Origin: a virus
Length of the DNA: 42,483 bases
IMG/VR virus record: IMGVR_UViG_3300022074_000109
Location: 1 to 42,483 of that record
Strand: one strand, 5' to 3'
In this document: in pieces, positions 34,624 to 41,271 of the stretch
How positions within the stretch are numbered: the stretch's first letter is position 1
Layout of the letters: each line of letters opens with the position of its first letter
Notes under the pieces: generated by a model
What the model saw: the letters and a program-made list of their open reading frames with translations, nothing else
Databases searched by the model: none
Told to the model about the DNA's origin: nothing
Program-made: the position numbers and the translations under genes

Positions 34624-34814
34624 CAATATTTATTCTTCTTTGGTCAATGGTTCTCTTGTCGTGTAACTACATTAAAATACACGATAAAAAAATATTAGAT
34701 TTTGACAGTACATTCATAGCTTCAATTTTTAGTTCATCTGCCTACGCTTTAGGCGTTAAAGGTATAGGTGGCACAAGTAGAAACGGTAACGGTAACGGAC
34801 AGAAAAAACAATGA
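34581..34814 (+). CDS. Small membrane protein (77 aa), holin-like candidate
   Basis: The ATG at 34581 (DHEDKREWLKDG) is the likely start, although the frame is open further upstream. A charged start is followed by a hydrophobic helix (ITIFILLWSMVLLSCNYI) and a second moderately hydrophobic segment (STFIASIFSSSAYALGV). Size and topology would suit a holin, and no other clear lysis gene is visible. This is an inference from topology only. Confidence 0.55.
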   Translation: MDHEDKREWLKDGITIFILLWSMVLLSCNYIKIHDKKILDFDSTFIASIFSSSAYALGVKGIGGTSRNGNGNGQKKQ

Positions 34815-35167
34815 AAAAATGGATAATACTCTTAGCCCTGTTGTCACCCACAGTAGCAAGAGCGAATACAGTGACCCCACAATTTACTCATGGGTCGCTC
34901 AATTCAACGACCACTACAACTCAGACAATAGTAGAAACAGAACAGGTTCAAGTGTTCGGATCGGAAATAAAAAGCTGGTCAGGAACAAATGTAACTCCTT
35001 CAGCCGATATTGCTGGAACTGGTACAACCTTTTCAGTGACAAATGCCTCCAGCCCATTCTCTCTCGAAGTAACAAGCAGAGCTGCGGGTCTAGTGGAGCA
35101 AAGGGATTACACAAGAAACTTTACAATCAACTCAACTACAAACTCCTTGTCTGTCTTCTCTCAATAA
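34811..35167 (+). CDS. Secreted small protein with signal peptide (118 aa)
   Basis: The N-terminus is a clear signal peptide (KKWIILLALLSPTVARA, cleavage after ARA). The mature part is Ser/Thr-rich and beta-like (TTTTTQTIVETEQVQVFG, then WSGTNVTPS). The same pair of secreted proteins, with the membrane proteins before them, is common in cyanophages. The role is unknown; a periplasmic or surface action is likely. Confidence 0.8.
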   Translation: MKKWIILLALLSPTVARANTVTPQFTHGSLNSTTTTTQTIVETEQVQVFGSEIKSWSGTNVTPSADIAGTGTTFSVTNASSPFSLEVTSRAAGLVEQRDYTRNFTINSTTNSLSVFSQ

Positions 35168-35670
35168 GTACACCTGTACTAGCAGAGGGAGACACTGTTA
35201 ATAAGTCAAATCCTGTTGCAGCCGCAACGGGTAATGTTACTAATCAAGCAGTACAGTTCCAAAACAATGGAGCAATGTCAAGACAGCAGTATTCGCAGGG
35301 AGTTTCATGTAATGGTAGTACTATGACATTTAGCCCATTTTATATGGGTAATGATACAAAACCTCAGACAGAAGATGGGTATAACATCAATCAAAACTGG
35401 GGTTTCCAAATAAATTTTAGTATTCCATTATCGAAGCGTGGATATGAGCAATGTTTGTCAATAGCAAAACGCCAAGAAGAGAAGCTACGACTAGACTATG
35501 AGCTGGTTCGTGCGCTCAAATGCACAGAAATTATGCAGAAAGGATTTACCTTTCGACCAAAATCAAGGGTAGCTCATATGTGCAGTGATGTCGTACCCAT
35601 AAAATCATTATTACCAAAAGAAAATGTTAGCCCTCCTAAAACCAATCGTTTTAACTTTTTTAAAAAGTGA
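35107..35670 (+). CDS. Second secreted protein; no standard start codon found
   Basis: The frame encodes a signal peptide (KKLYNQLNYKLLVCLLSIS, then TPVLA) and a mature part (GNVTNQAVQFQNNGAMSR, then SFSIPLS-like strand INFSIPLSKRGYEQCLSIAKRQ). This matches the partner of the preceding secreted protein in other cyanophages. No ATG, GTG or TTG lies just before the signal peptide: the first in-frame ATG after it is at about 35275. A TGGAG sits before a TTA codon at 35107. The frame is open further upstream (to 34768) inside the neighbouring genes, probably by chance. Either an unusual start or a frameshift is likely. Confidence 0.6.
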   Translation, partial: LHKKLYNQLNYKLLVCLLSISTPVLAEGDTVNKSNPVAAATGNVTNQAVQFQNNGAMSRQQYSQGVSCNGSTMTFSPFYMGNDTKPQTEDGYNINQNWGFQINFSIPLSKRGYEQCLSIAKRQEEKLRLDYELVRALKCTEIMQKGFTFRPKSRVAHMCSDVVPIKSLLPKENVSPPKTNRFNFFKK

Positions 35671-35782
35671 CAAGTTTAAATATTTTATATGTGACATCTT
35701 AGAAAAGCTAGTAGCTGAGAGTTCAAATAAATTAGATGACCAAGCTTTAGCAATGGTTAAAAAAGGTTTAGATATCGAATAA
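35624..35782 (+). CDS. Small conserved cyanophage protein (52 aa)
   Basis: The ATG at 35624 lies in the end of the previous gene. The product (LALLKPIVLTFLKSDKFKYF, ILEKLVAESSNKLDDQALAM) resembles a short protein found at the same place in T4-like cyanophages. It has a mildly hydrophobic start and a helical end. The function is unknown. Confidence 0.65.
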   Translation: MLALLKPIVLTFLKSDKFKYFICDILEKLVAESSNKLDDQALAMVKKGLDIE

Positions 35783-35800
35783 TTAAAGGTACAAACATCA

Positions 35801-35944
35801 ATGAACAATTTTACAAGCCCCTCACAGGCGATTCTGAGAGGAGTAATTTTAGTAATTTCTATAAATTTTGTTGTTTTGATGCCATTACTGCCTCTTTACC
35901 ACAATCTCCAAGTATTAGAAGCAATTAAAGCAAATGACAAATAG
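35801..35944 (+). CDS. Small single-helix membrane protein (47 aa)
   Basis: The frame begins at an ATG at 35801 after AAAGGTACAAAC and ends at 35942-35944, overlapping the small terminase start by eleven bases. The middle is one hydrophobic helix (ILRGVILVISINFVVLMPLL). It lies directly before the small terminase, close to where T7 places its holin 17.5, so it is another lysis candidate. No family is recognised. Confidence 0.55.
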   Translation: MNNFTSPSQAILRGVILVISINFVVLMPLLPLYHNLQVLEAIKANDK

Positions 35945-36167
35945 AGCAAAAGAAGGAGATTTTGAAAACTTACATAATCTACTTACCCAAGAATTAATAG
36001 GTCGTATTAAGTCTGGAGAAGCAACAACAGCAGATTTAAAAGCTGCATGTGATTGGCTAAAAGCTAATGACGTTACAGGTGTAGCTTCAGAGTCTAGCCC
36101 CTTAGCTGGGTTAGCTGGTTTGATACCAGAGTTAGATTTTGATGACGTAAAGAAGCATATGAAATGA
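35934..36167 (+). CDS. Terminase small subunit, T7 gp18-like
   Basis: The 77-residue protein (T7 gp18: 89) has the usual helical pattern of podoviral small terminases (LHNLLTQELIGRIKSGEATT and ADLKAACDWLKAND). A C-terminal LAGLIPELDFDDV follows, typical of cyanophage versions. It recognises concatemer DNA and hands it to the large subunit. The large subunit gene lies 2 kb downstream, with small genes and an HNH nuclease between. Confidence 0.88.
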   Translation: MTNRAKEGDFENLHNLLTQELIGRIKSGEATTADLKAACDWLKANDVTGVASESSPLAGLAGLIPELDFDDVKKHMK

Positions 36168-36454
36168 CTTCCTCATCATCTAAGTTTTATAAATCAAACA
36201 AATCCTCTCTTAAAAAAAAGAGGGAGTATGACAAAACCTACCGCAAGAAAGAAAAAGGTTCTTTAGCTAGTGGCGCAAAAAAAGACAGGCTAAAGAAAGC
36301 AGATTCTAAAAGATGGTCAGAGCGTCGCCGTCGTGGGATAGCTGGTAAAGGTGGAGGTGATTTAAGTCATACAAAAAAAGGCACAATGGTTCGAGAAAGT
36401 AAAACTAAGAACCGTGCAAGAAATGGAAAGAACGGAAAATCAACCTTGAAGTAA
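36164..36454 (+). CDS. Very basic conserved phage protein (96 aa)
   Basis: The product is rich in Lys, Arg, Ser and Gly, with the pattern [20 protein letters not shown], found in short conserved proteins of many marine phages. It is probably unstructured when free. DNA or RNA binding is likely from charge, but no role is known. It overlaps the small terminase stop (ATGA). Confidence 0.7.
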   Translation: MTSSSSKFYKSNKSSLKKKREYDKTYRKKEKGSLASGAKKDRLKKADSKRWSERRRRGIAGKGGGDLSHTKKGTMVRESKTKNRARNGKNGKSTLK

Positions 36455-36483
36455 ATGTACTTATGTTTAAATCTGGAGATCTT

Positions 36484-36744
36484 ATGTCAAACCTTATTGC
36501 TTTTCGCAGCTCTGATGCAAAAAGAATATGGAGGAAAGGCATTAAGCTCCGCGATGGATTCAAATGCGTATATTGCGGTTCAAAAGAAGAACTGACAATA
36601 GATCATGTTCGTCCCCAATGTAAGGGTGGCGAAACTAACTCGCAGAATTGTGTAACCGCATGTAAGTCATGTAACCAAGCAAAAGGGTCGTTACCCGTTG
36701 AACAATTTTTATTATTAACAAAATGGCAAGAGCAGCAACAATAA
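36484..36744 (+). CDS. HNH endonuclease
   Basis: The 86-residue protein has an intact HNH motif: FKCVYCGS with the first zinc pair, [13 protein letters not shown] with the catalytic His, and [14 protein letters not shown] with the Asn/His part and second zinc pair. The ATG at 36484 has GGAG just upstream; an ATG at 36463 is an alternative. HNH enzymes beside terminases often take part in DNA packaging, while others are homing enzymes. Placement between the two terminase genes suggests the first, but T7-type packaging does not need it. Confidence 0.9.
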   Translation: MSNLIAFRSSDAKRIWRKGIKLRDGFKCVYCGSKEELTIDHVRPQCKGGETNSQNCVTACKSCNQAKGSLPVEQFLLLTKWQEQQQ

Positions 36745-36908
36745 TGAGTCGTGGCTATGGAACAATAGCTATTGACAGTACAGCAGATACAGCTTTAGCA
36801 GCTATCACAACATCAAGCACAGTTAAAGATGTATTAGCAATAATCGACGCATGTGTAGCTCGTAACAGAGTGACAACATCAAACTCTACAGGTGGAGCTA
36901 GTAGCTAA
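36744..36908 (+). CDS. Small Ser/Thr/Ala-rich protein (54 aa)
   Basis: The ATG at 36744 overlaps the HNH stop (TAATG), which is preferred to an ATG at 36723. The product (GYGTIAIDSTADTALAAITT) looks like a small structural or tail-related segment. The stop overlaps the next start. No function can be given. Confidence 0.55.
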   Translation: MSRGYGTIAIDSTADTALAAITTSSTVKDVLAIIDACVARNRVTTSNSTGGASS

Positions 36909-37150
36909 TGGCTAAATCCGTAAACCTTTCAATAGGTCGCGGAGAGAAGTCAAAAAAAGGCGGACTAACCGCAAAAGGTAGAGCCAAGTACAACAAAGCT
37001 ACTGGCTCTAAATTAAAAGCACCTCAGCCCCAAGGTGGAAGTAGAAAAAAATCTTTCTGCGCGAGAATGAAAGGTGTAAAGGGGGCAATGAAAAAACCAA
37101 ACGGCAAGCCTACTCGCAAGGCTCTTGCCCTTAAAAGATGGAAGTGTTAA
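36908..37150 (+). CDS. Basic DUF-type phage protein (80 aa)
   Basis: The protein has the pattern GGLTAKGRAKYNKATGSKLK, FCARMKGVKGAMKKPNGKPT and ends RKALALKRWKC. This short conserved family occurs in many marine phages; its function is unknown. The composition suggests nucleic-acid binding. It overlaps the previous stop (TAATG). Confidence 0.75.
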   Translation: MAKSVNLSIGRGEKSKKGGLTAKGRAKYNKATGSKLKAPQPQGGSRKKSFCARMKGVKGAMKKPNGKPTRKALALKRWKC

Positions 37151-37152
37151 CT

Positions 37153-37272
37153 ATGCCAATGGGAAAAGGATACGGTAAGCCCGTAAAAAAAACTAAGAAG
37201 ATGAACAAAGGTATGTCAATGTTACCTAAAAAGGTTCAAAAAAAAATAATGGGTAGGAGCAAGAAAAAGTAA
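37153..37272 (+). CDS. Tiny lysine-rich protein (39 aa)
   Basis: The ATG at 37153 lies three bases after the previous stop, and the frame ends at 37270-37272. The product has a Gly/Lys-rich start (MGKGYGKPVKKTKKM) and a basic end. A possible role is DNA binding, but this is only from composition. Overlap with the next gene (TAATG) supports translation. Confidence 0.5.
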   Translation: MPMGKGYGKPVKKTKKMNKGMSMLPKKVQKKIMGRSKKK

Positions 37273-37328
37273 TGGCTCATAAAAAAGGATGCAAGTGCAA
37301 GAGCTGTGCAAAAAAAAGAAAGAAATAA
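37272..37328 (+). CDS. Micro-protein (18 aa) with Cys-x-Cys-x2-Cys
   Basis: The ATG overlaps the previous stop (TAATG) and yields HKKGCKCKSCAKKRKK. Three cysteines within six residues could bind a metal ion. The next gene starts inside it. It is very short, so confidence rests on the coupling. Confidence 0.35.
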   Translation: MAHKKGCKCKSCAKKRKK

Positions 37329-37605
37329 ATATAAGGTAGTTTTTAAGACATCAACATTTAAAAAGCTGGGCAAGATCATTAGTTCGATCTTCCCAGCACC
37401 TATCGCTTGGGTCTTAAAAGCTTATCTATTCGACTTCGAGATCAAGTACCTCGAAACTAAAACTAAACTTGCTGTAGATAAAGCTATAGCTGACTACAAA
37501 AAAGATTTAGAAGAGATAGCAAAACCAGTAGTCACAAAAAAACCGTCCGAGGTGGACGGCTTGTTTGATATGGAAATTAGTCGCGATCAAGATTTTGAAA
37601 CGTGA
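37306..37605 (+). CDS. Hypothetical protein (99 aa) with hydrophobic segment, GTG start
   Basis: The GTG at 37306 starts inside the preceding micro-gene. The product has a basic start, one hydrophobic stretch (IISSIFPAPIAWVLKAYLF), then a long charged helix (KTKLAVDKAIADYKKDLEEI) and an acidic end. The topology could suit a membrane-associated lysis or virion protein. It converges with the minus-strand peptidase gene, overlapping it by 29 bases. Confidence 0.55.
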   Translation: MQKKERNKYKVVFKTSTFKKLGKIISSIFPAPIAWVLKAYLFDFEIKYLETKTKLAVDKAIADYKKDLEEIAKPVVTKKPSEVDGLFDMEISRDQDFET

Positions 37606-38071
37606 CATAACCTCTTAGCTTTCTAGGTCTAGTACCACGGCTATCGTAGGTGTCCCAAACTGCGCCGTCTCTAACGGCAACCCAGTGCATTGGTAGTAAT
37701 GCTATGCAATGGCTTGGTATATTCTCTTTGTTAAACTTGAAATCAAATGTTTTCATGTTCGTAAAAGTAGAATCAATGCCAAGGTATGAAAGAGTGTCCA
37801 TAAGATCTTTTTTACCTAAGCCCCATGTAGCTGTAGCTTTAGATCTGCTGTATGTAACATACCCGCCGCCATAATTAGTACGAACAGTGGGTGCGTTCAT
37901 TTGTTTCATCTTAGTAGCAGCGTTCCAGACTGTTTGATAGTCCAGACCTAATGCTAAACAGATAGCCCTTGTTCCACAATCACCATGTCTTTCCTTTTTA
38001 GGATGTGGATTGCGAAGCATCAATCTTAAACCTGATTGATGAGAGGATTTAGGAAAAGCTAAAGTAGCCAT
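37577..38071 (-). CDS. Cysteine-peptidase-like protein (papain/C39-like), minus strand
   Basis: This is the only clear protein gene on the minus strand. The 164-residue product has a likely catalytic Cys32 in HGDCGTRAICLALG, His129 in PMHWVAVRDG and Asp140 in VWDTYDS, the Cys-His-Asp order of papain-like folds. Target is unknown: peptidoglycan (an endolysin role), a host protein or virion processing are all possible. Upstream on the minus strand is a TATAAT box (38124-38129) and a leader with CACTAAACACA, matching the early genes at 40-41 kb. It is therefore probably made early by host RNA polymerase. Confidence 0.75.
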   Translation of the reverse strand: MATLAFPKSSHQSGLRLMLRNPHPKKERHGDCGTRAICLALGLDYQTVWNAATKMKQMNAPTVRTNYGGGYVTYSRSKATATWGLGKKDLMDTLSYLGIDSTFTNMKTFDFKFNKENIPSHCIALLPMHWVAVRDGAVWDTYDSRGTRPRKLRGYVTFQNLDRD

Positions 38072-38132
38072 AATTAACTCGATGTGTTTAGTGAACTTGA
38101 CGAACGTTTAGTGCGTCACTGTCATTATAGCA
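38072..38132 (-). promoter_or_regulatory. Host-type promoter and motif leader for the minus-strand peptidase
   Basis: Read on the minus strand, CATGCTATAAT contains a -10 box (38124-38129) with an extended TGC. CACTAAAC occurs twice, 20 bases apart (38113-38106 and 38093-38086). The second copy extends to CACTAAACACA. The distance from -10 to this motif (29 nt) nearly equals that in the early promoters at 40.8 and 41.3 kb. On the plus strand the same bases form the upstream region of the large terminase gene. Confidence 0.65.
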
Positions 38133-39889
38133 TGTCATTTCCACATGTCAACATGAACAATAAAGAATATTTAGTAGATCAGACTATAAGATCTGATTTC
38201 AAGGTGTTTTTAACACTGATTTGGCGGGAGTTAAACCTACCTACACCAACAAGAGCGCAGATGGCTATAGCTGGATACCTCCAACATGGAGGAAAACGTA
38301 TTCAGATACAGGCGTTTCGTGGAGTTGGTAAGAGCTGGATTACCGCTGCTTATGTACTCTGGACTCTATATAAAGACCCAGATAAAAAGATCGTAGTTAT
38401 ATCAGCTAGTAAAGAGAGAGCCGATAACTTTAGTATTTTTTGTCAAAAACTTATCTTAGATATTGAATGGCTAAAACACATGCGTCCGAGATCAGACGAC
38501 TCGCGATGGTCGAGGATCAGCTTCGACGTTGGTACTGCAAAACCCCATCAACAGCCAAGTGTATCCTCGAAGGGCATCGGAAGTCAGCTTACTGGTTCGA
38601 GGGCTGATCTTTTGTGCTACGACGATGTGGAGGTCGTTAATAATTCTGCAACTGACGTACAAAGAGAGAAACTTTTACAGCTTATTACTGAAGCTGAAGC
38701 AATTATTACTCCACACGACGATTCTCGTATTTTGTTCTTAGGAACGCCCCAAAGTACGTTTACTGTCTATAGGAAGCTCTCTGAGAGGGGCTACAAGCCC
38801 TTTGTTTGGACGGCTAGGTATCCTAGTAACCCCCAAAACTACGAAGGATTGCTTGCTCCGCAACTTGTCGAAGACTTAGACAAAGGGGCAAAGAAGGGTG
38901 ATCCTACGGATACAAGGTTCACGGATATTGACTTAGCTGAACGTGAAGTGTCTATGGGAAGATCTAACTTCATGCTTCAGTTTCAGCTAGATACAAGTCT
39001 TTCAGATGCTGAACAATATCCACTTAAATTCCAAGATCTAATAGTTACACCTTTAGGAGAAGAAATTGCTGAACGGTATGTTTGGAGTGCCGATCCTCGC
39101 TACATGCTTGCGGAACTACCTGCTGTGGGGCTACCTAATGACCGCTACTACGCACCCATGCACATGGACACGGGCGCAGTACCATACACTGAGACGATTT
39201 TATCGTTGGACACTAGCGGACGAGGGGCGGATGAAACTTGTGCCGTCATCCTTTCTCAAGCTAATGGATACATTTTCATTAGGGACATCAAAGCTTGGAA
39301 GCAAGGCTACACAGACGAAACGCTATCTAGTATTATTCGTCTTGCCAAGCGATACAAAGCCACAAGATTAGTCATCGAGGAGAACTTTGGTGATGGTATG
39401 GTCACTGAATTATTAAAAAGACACGCCAATCAACAGCAGTTAAACGCAAACCTAGAAGGGGTTCGAGCAACACAAAGAAAAGAAAACAGAATAATAGATA
39501 CCCTTGAACCAGTAATGAATCAACATAAGCTTATCTTTGATCCAAAAGTCTGGGAATGGGATTATCACAGCAACCCTAATGAACCTCCAGAGAAAAGAAT
39601 GGAGTATATGTTGGGTTATCAAATGAGCCGTATTAGAAAGATGGCTGGTTGCCTTAGACACGATGATAGGGTCGATGCCTTAGCTCAGGGTGTTAAATGG
39701 TTCACAGATGCCGTTGCAATCAGCGCAGCCAAGGCTAAAGCAGAAAGACGTTATGAAGAGTGGCAAGCGATGGAACAAGCCTTTGTAGACCATCCTCGTG
39801 CGGCTTGTGACATCTTAGTTAAAGGAGATACCTTCGCAGATAAGAAATTTCCCTCAAACACTGTCTATGATTGGACTAACGGTAGATAA
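38132..39889 (+). CDS. Terminase large subunit, T7 gp19-like
   Basis: The 585-residue protein has T7 gp19 length (586) and aligns throughout. Walker A is QAFRGVGKSW (T7 QAFRGIGKSF), followed by VISASKERAD, GSQLTGSRADLLCYDDVE with Walker B, and FLGTPQ. The nuclease part has LSLDTSGRGADET, EENFGDGM and HDDRVDALAQG, giving the metal-binding acids. It powers DNA packaging and cuts concatemers. The frame is open to a GTG at 38084, but that lies in the divergent promoter; ATGs at 38132 or 38153 give a T7-like start. Confidence 0.96.
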   Translation: MSFPHVNMNNKEYLVDQTIRSDFKVFLTLIWRELNLPTPTRAQMAIAGYLQHGGKRIQIQAFRGVGKSWITAAYVLWTLYKDPDKKIVVISASKERADNFSIFCQKLILDIEWLKHMRPRSDDSRWSRISFDVGTAKPHQQPSVSSKGIGSQLTGSRADLLCYDDVEVVNNSATDVQREKLLQLITEAEAIITPHDDSRILFLGTPQSTFTVYRKLSERGYKPFVWTARYPSNPQNYEGLLAPQLVEDLDKGAKKGDPTDTRFTDIDLAEREVSMGRSNFMLQFQLDTSLSDAEQYPLKFQDLIVTPLGEEIAERYVWSADPRYMLAELPAVGLPNDRYYAPMHMDTGAVPYTETILSLDTSGRGADETCAVILSQANGYIFIRDIKAWKQGYTDETLSSIIRLAKRYKATRLVIEENFGDGMVTELLKRHANQQQLNANLEGVRATQRKENRIIDTLEPVMNQHKLIFDPKVWEWDYHSNPNEPPEKRMEYMLGYQMSRIRKMAGCLRHDDRVDALAQGVKWFTDAVAISAAKAKAERRYEEWQAMEQAFVDHPRAACDILVKGDTFADKKFPSNTVYDWTNGR

Positions 39890-40161
39890 AGCTCATTACC
39901 AATATGTAAGCAGGGAAAGTGGTGCGTCCCTGTGTGGATATGCGGTGAGATTGACCCCTTGAAATTCTAGGGGTCTTTCCTATGTATTCGCTAAACCCCC
40001 ATTACATCGAGTTTTTTGAGCGTCCTCTCGAATGTAACTAAACCTCTATAAAAGAGTCTCAATCAAGCTGAAAACCCAGTGTTTCTAAGCGAGCGTAGCG
40101 AGCGTCCTTTTACCCTAAACATATAAAGGTCTAATCAAGGCACTCCTTATACCGTCTTATA
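39890..40161 (+). other. Non-coding stretch after large terminase; probable genome-end region
   Basis: No gene is seen in these 272 bases. They hold hairpins CAGGGA/TCCCTG (39911-39932) and GACCCCT/AGGGGTC (39953-39975), and the direct repeat GCGAGCGTA-GCGAGCGTC (about 40089-40106). In T7-like phages the terminal repeat and concatemer junction lie directly after the large terminase gene. The terminal repeat is therefore likely here, although its limits cannot be read from one permuted copy. Confidence 0.5.
39953..39980 (+). terminator. Terminator-like hairpin after large terminase
   Basis: GACCCCT (39953-39959) pairs with AGGGGTC (39969-39975) over a nine-base loop, followed by TTTCCT. The T-run is short, so strength is moderate. 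Confidence 0.6.
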
Positions 40162-40243
40162 TGCGGTTGAAAGGACTTGAACCTTCACGAATTACTTCAC
40201 TTGTGCCTAAAACAAGCGCGTCTACCAATTCCGCCACAACCGC
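40162..40243 (-). tRNA. tRNA-Leu (anticodon UAG), complete
   Basis: On the minus strand the acceptor stem GCGGTTG pairs with CAACCGC. The D-arm has AATTGGTAGA, the anticodon arm is CTTGT-TTTAGGC-ACAAG with anticodon TAG, a long variable arm follows as expected for Leu, and the T-arm has GGTTCAAGTCC. The discriminator is A and CCA is not encoded. All parts are intact, so it could be functional (reads CUA). Known cyanopodoviruses with an integrase carry only a short tRNA-Leu match thought to be attP. The 3' end faces the terminase side, as at an integration junction. Confidence 0.95.
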
Positions 40244-40264
40244 ATTTAATTATTCTATCTGATT

Positions 40265-40492
40265 ATGAGAAAGAAAAACAATAACTATAAAAAAGTTATA
40301 AGACAAAGCCTTGTAGAAGTATATAAGAGGCTAGATGAGTTAGTTCTGGATGTTCCTATAGGTGCTGATCTAGATAGTAATGAGAAAGCAGCTACAGCCG
40401 TGTTAAGTATTAGAGCTATAGAGAGTGAGTGGATATTAGATAAAGAGTTGTTAGAAGAGATTAGTATTATTGCTATCAATCCAAAGTTTTAA
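40265..40492 (+). CDS. Small hypothetical protein (75 aa), early-type region
   Basis: The frame starts 22 bases from the tRNA 5' end and diverges from it. The product is a charged helical protein (KKVIRQSLVEVYKRLDELVL and an acidic C-terminus). No family is recognised. It starts the block between tRNA and ArdC, which reads like the early region of a T7-like phage. No good ribosome-binding site is seen. Confidence 0.55.
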   Translation: MRKKNNNYKKVIRQSLVEVYKRLDELVLDVPIGADLDSNEKAATAVLSIRAIESEWILDKELLEEISIIAINPKF

Positions 40493-40875
40493 GGTGTCGA
40501 AATTTTTATCATAAATTTTCAAAGGCATAACGATATGACCGCCGCCGCGATTTCCCCGTATAGGGGTCGCAAAAACCTATAATATGACTTTTTTTTGTAT
40601 AGTGTTGCTACATAGACCCTAAATAAATATTTTTTTATGGCTGGGATCTATTGGTATGACTGACTTTGATGCTGGTTTTATAGTCTTACTTCAACTCTTT
40701 TTATCAAGTCGCAACCGTCGCAAAGATGAGACGCTCTTTGTCTCTCTCTATCTGTCCGTTTTTAATTTATTACATTTTGTTAACATCATTACCACTAAAC
40801 CAGTTGAGCATGCTTATAATTCTTTTAGATATTACTTTTATGTAATGTCCACTAAACACAACACAAGGTATTTAA
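40493..40875 (+). promoter_or_regulatory. Early regulatory region with two host-type promoters
   Basis: The first promoter has a -10 TATAAT at 40578-40583. Just upstream is an inverted repeat GCGA-CCCC-GTATA-GGGG-TCGC (40547-40570) that looks like an operator. The transcript would pass an eight-codon reading frame at 40637. The second promoter has CCACTAAAC (40792-40800) in the -35 region and TATAAT at 40815-40820. Its leader carries CCACTAAACACAAC at 40849-40862 and AAGG before the ATG at 40876. A 76-codon frame (40656-40886) crosses this promoter and is doubtful. Confidence 0.6.
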
Positions 40876-41028
40876 ATGTCTTTTGAAATCCGATCTTATT
40901 CACCTAATACTGAAAAGGTGACTTATACAACATTCAATGATTATGCCGCCGCGCTTCATTGGATGGGCGTTTTAAATAACGTAGGCTTACAGTCTTCAAT
41001 GACTATTAAACCAGCGGGGAAAAACTAA
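40876..41028 (+). CDS. Small early protein (50 aa)
   Basis: The ATG follows the repeated leader CCACTAAACACAAC-ACAAGGTATTTAA, in which AAGG is the likely ribosome-binding site. The product (SFEIRSYSPNTEKVTYTTFN ... WMGVLNNVGLQSS) has beta and helix parts and no known family. Its stop overlaps the next start (TAATG). It is probably among the first proteins made after infection. Confidence 0.65.
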   Translation: MSFEIRSYSPNTEKVTYTTFNDYAAALHWMGVLNNVGLQSSMTIKPAGKN

Positions 41029-41213
41029 TGCTATATCCTAAGTATTGTGAAATATGCGCTAGGCATAAAGTAAAACCGACTCAGGTTATAGCTGACGGCA
41101 ACATTGCAGACATTTTAAATAGAGATAAAGGTAAACATCTTGAATTCCATGAAAATTTACTTGATCAATATTTAAAAGTTTATTATCACAAGGGAAAACC
41201 AGCTAAGATGTAA
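41028..41213 (+). CDS. Small early protein (61 aa) with Cys pair
   Basis: It is coupled to the previous gene by TAATG. The product has YCEICARHKVKP, a Cys-x2-Cys that could bind zinc, and a helical remainder (ADILNRDKGKHLEFHENLLD). An intrinsic terminator follows at once (41233-41258), so these two genes form a short operon. No family is recognised. Confidence 0.65.
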   Translation: MLYPKYCEICARHKVKPTQVIADGNIADILNRDKGKHLEFHENLLDQYLKVYYHKGKPAKM

Positions 41214-41232
41214 ACATTCACGCGACCTCAAA

Positions 41233-41258
41233 CCGTCCTTAATATGGGGCGGTTTTTT
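41233..41258 (+). terminator. Intrinsic terminator of the short early operon
   Basis: CCGTCC (41233-41238) pairs with GGGCGG (41247-41252), followed by six T. This is a classical host-type terminator that separates the small early genes from ardC. Confidence 0.85.
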
Positions 41259-41271
41259 ATTGTGGTTAATT

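Noticed and set aside
34768-35106. Long open frame giving a 300-residue protein from a GTG at 34768
   Set aside because: The first 113 codons overlap two better-supported genes and read as low-quality sequence; only the part from the signal peptide on resembles a known cyanophage protein.
40656-40886. 76-codon open frame between the early promoters
   Set aside because: Its second half runs across a clear -10 box and the repeated leader of the next gene, and the translation has no family-like pattern. It is kept only as a doubtful frame in the regulatory-region entry.
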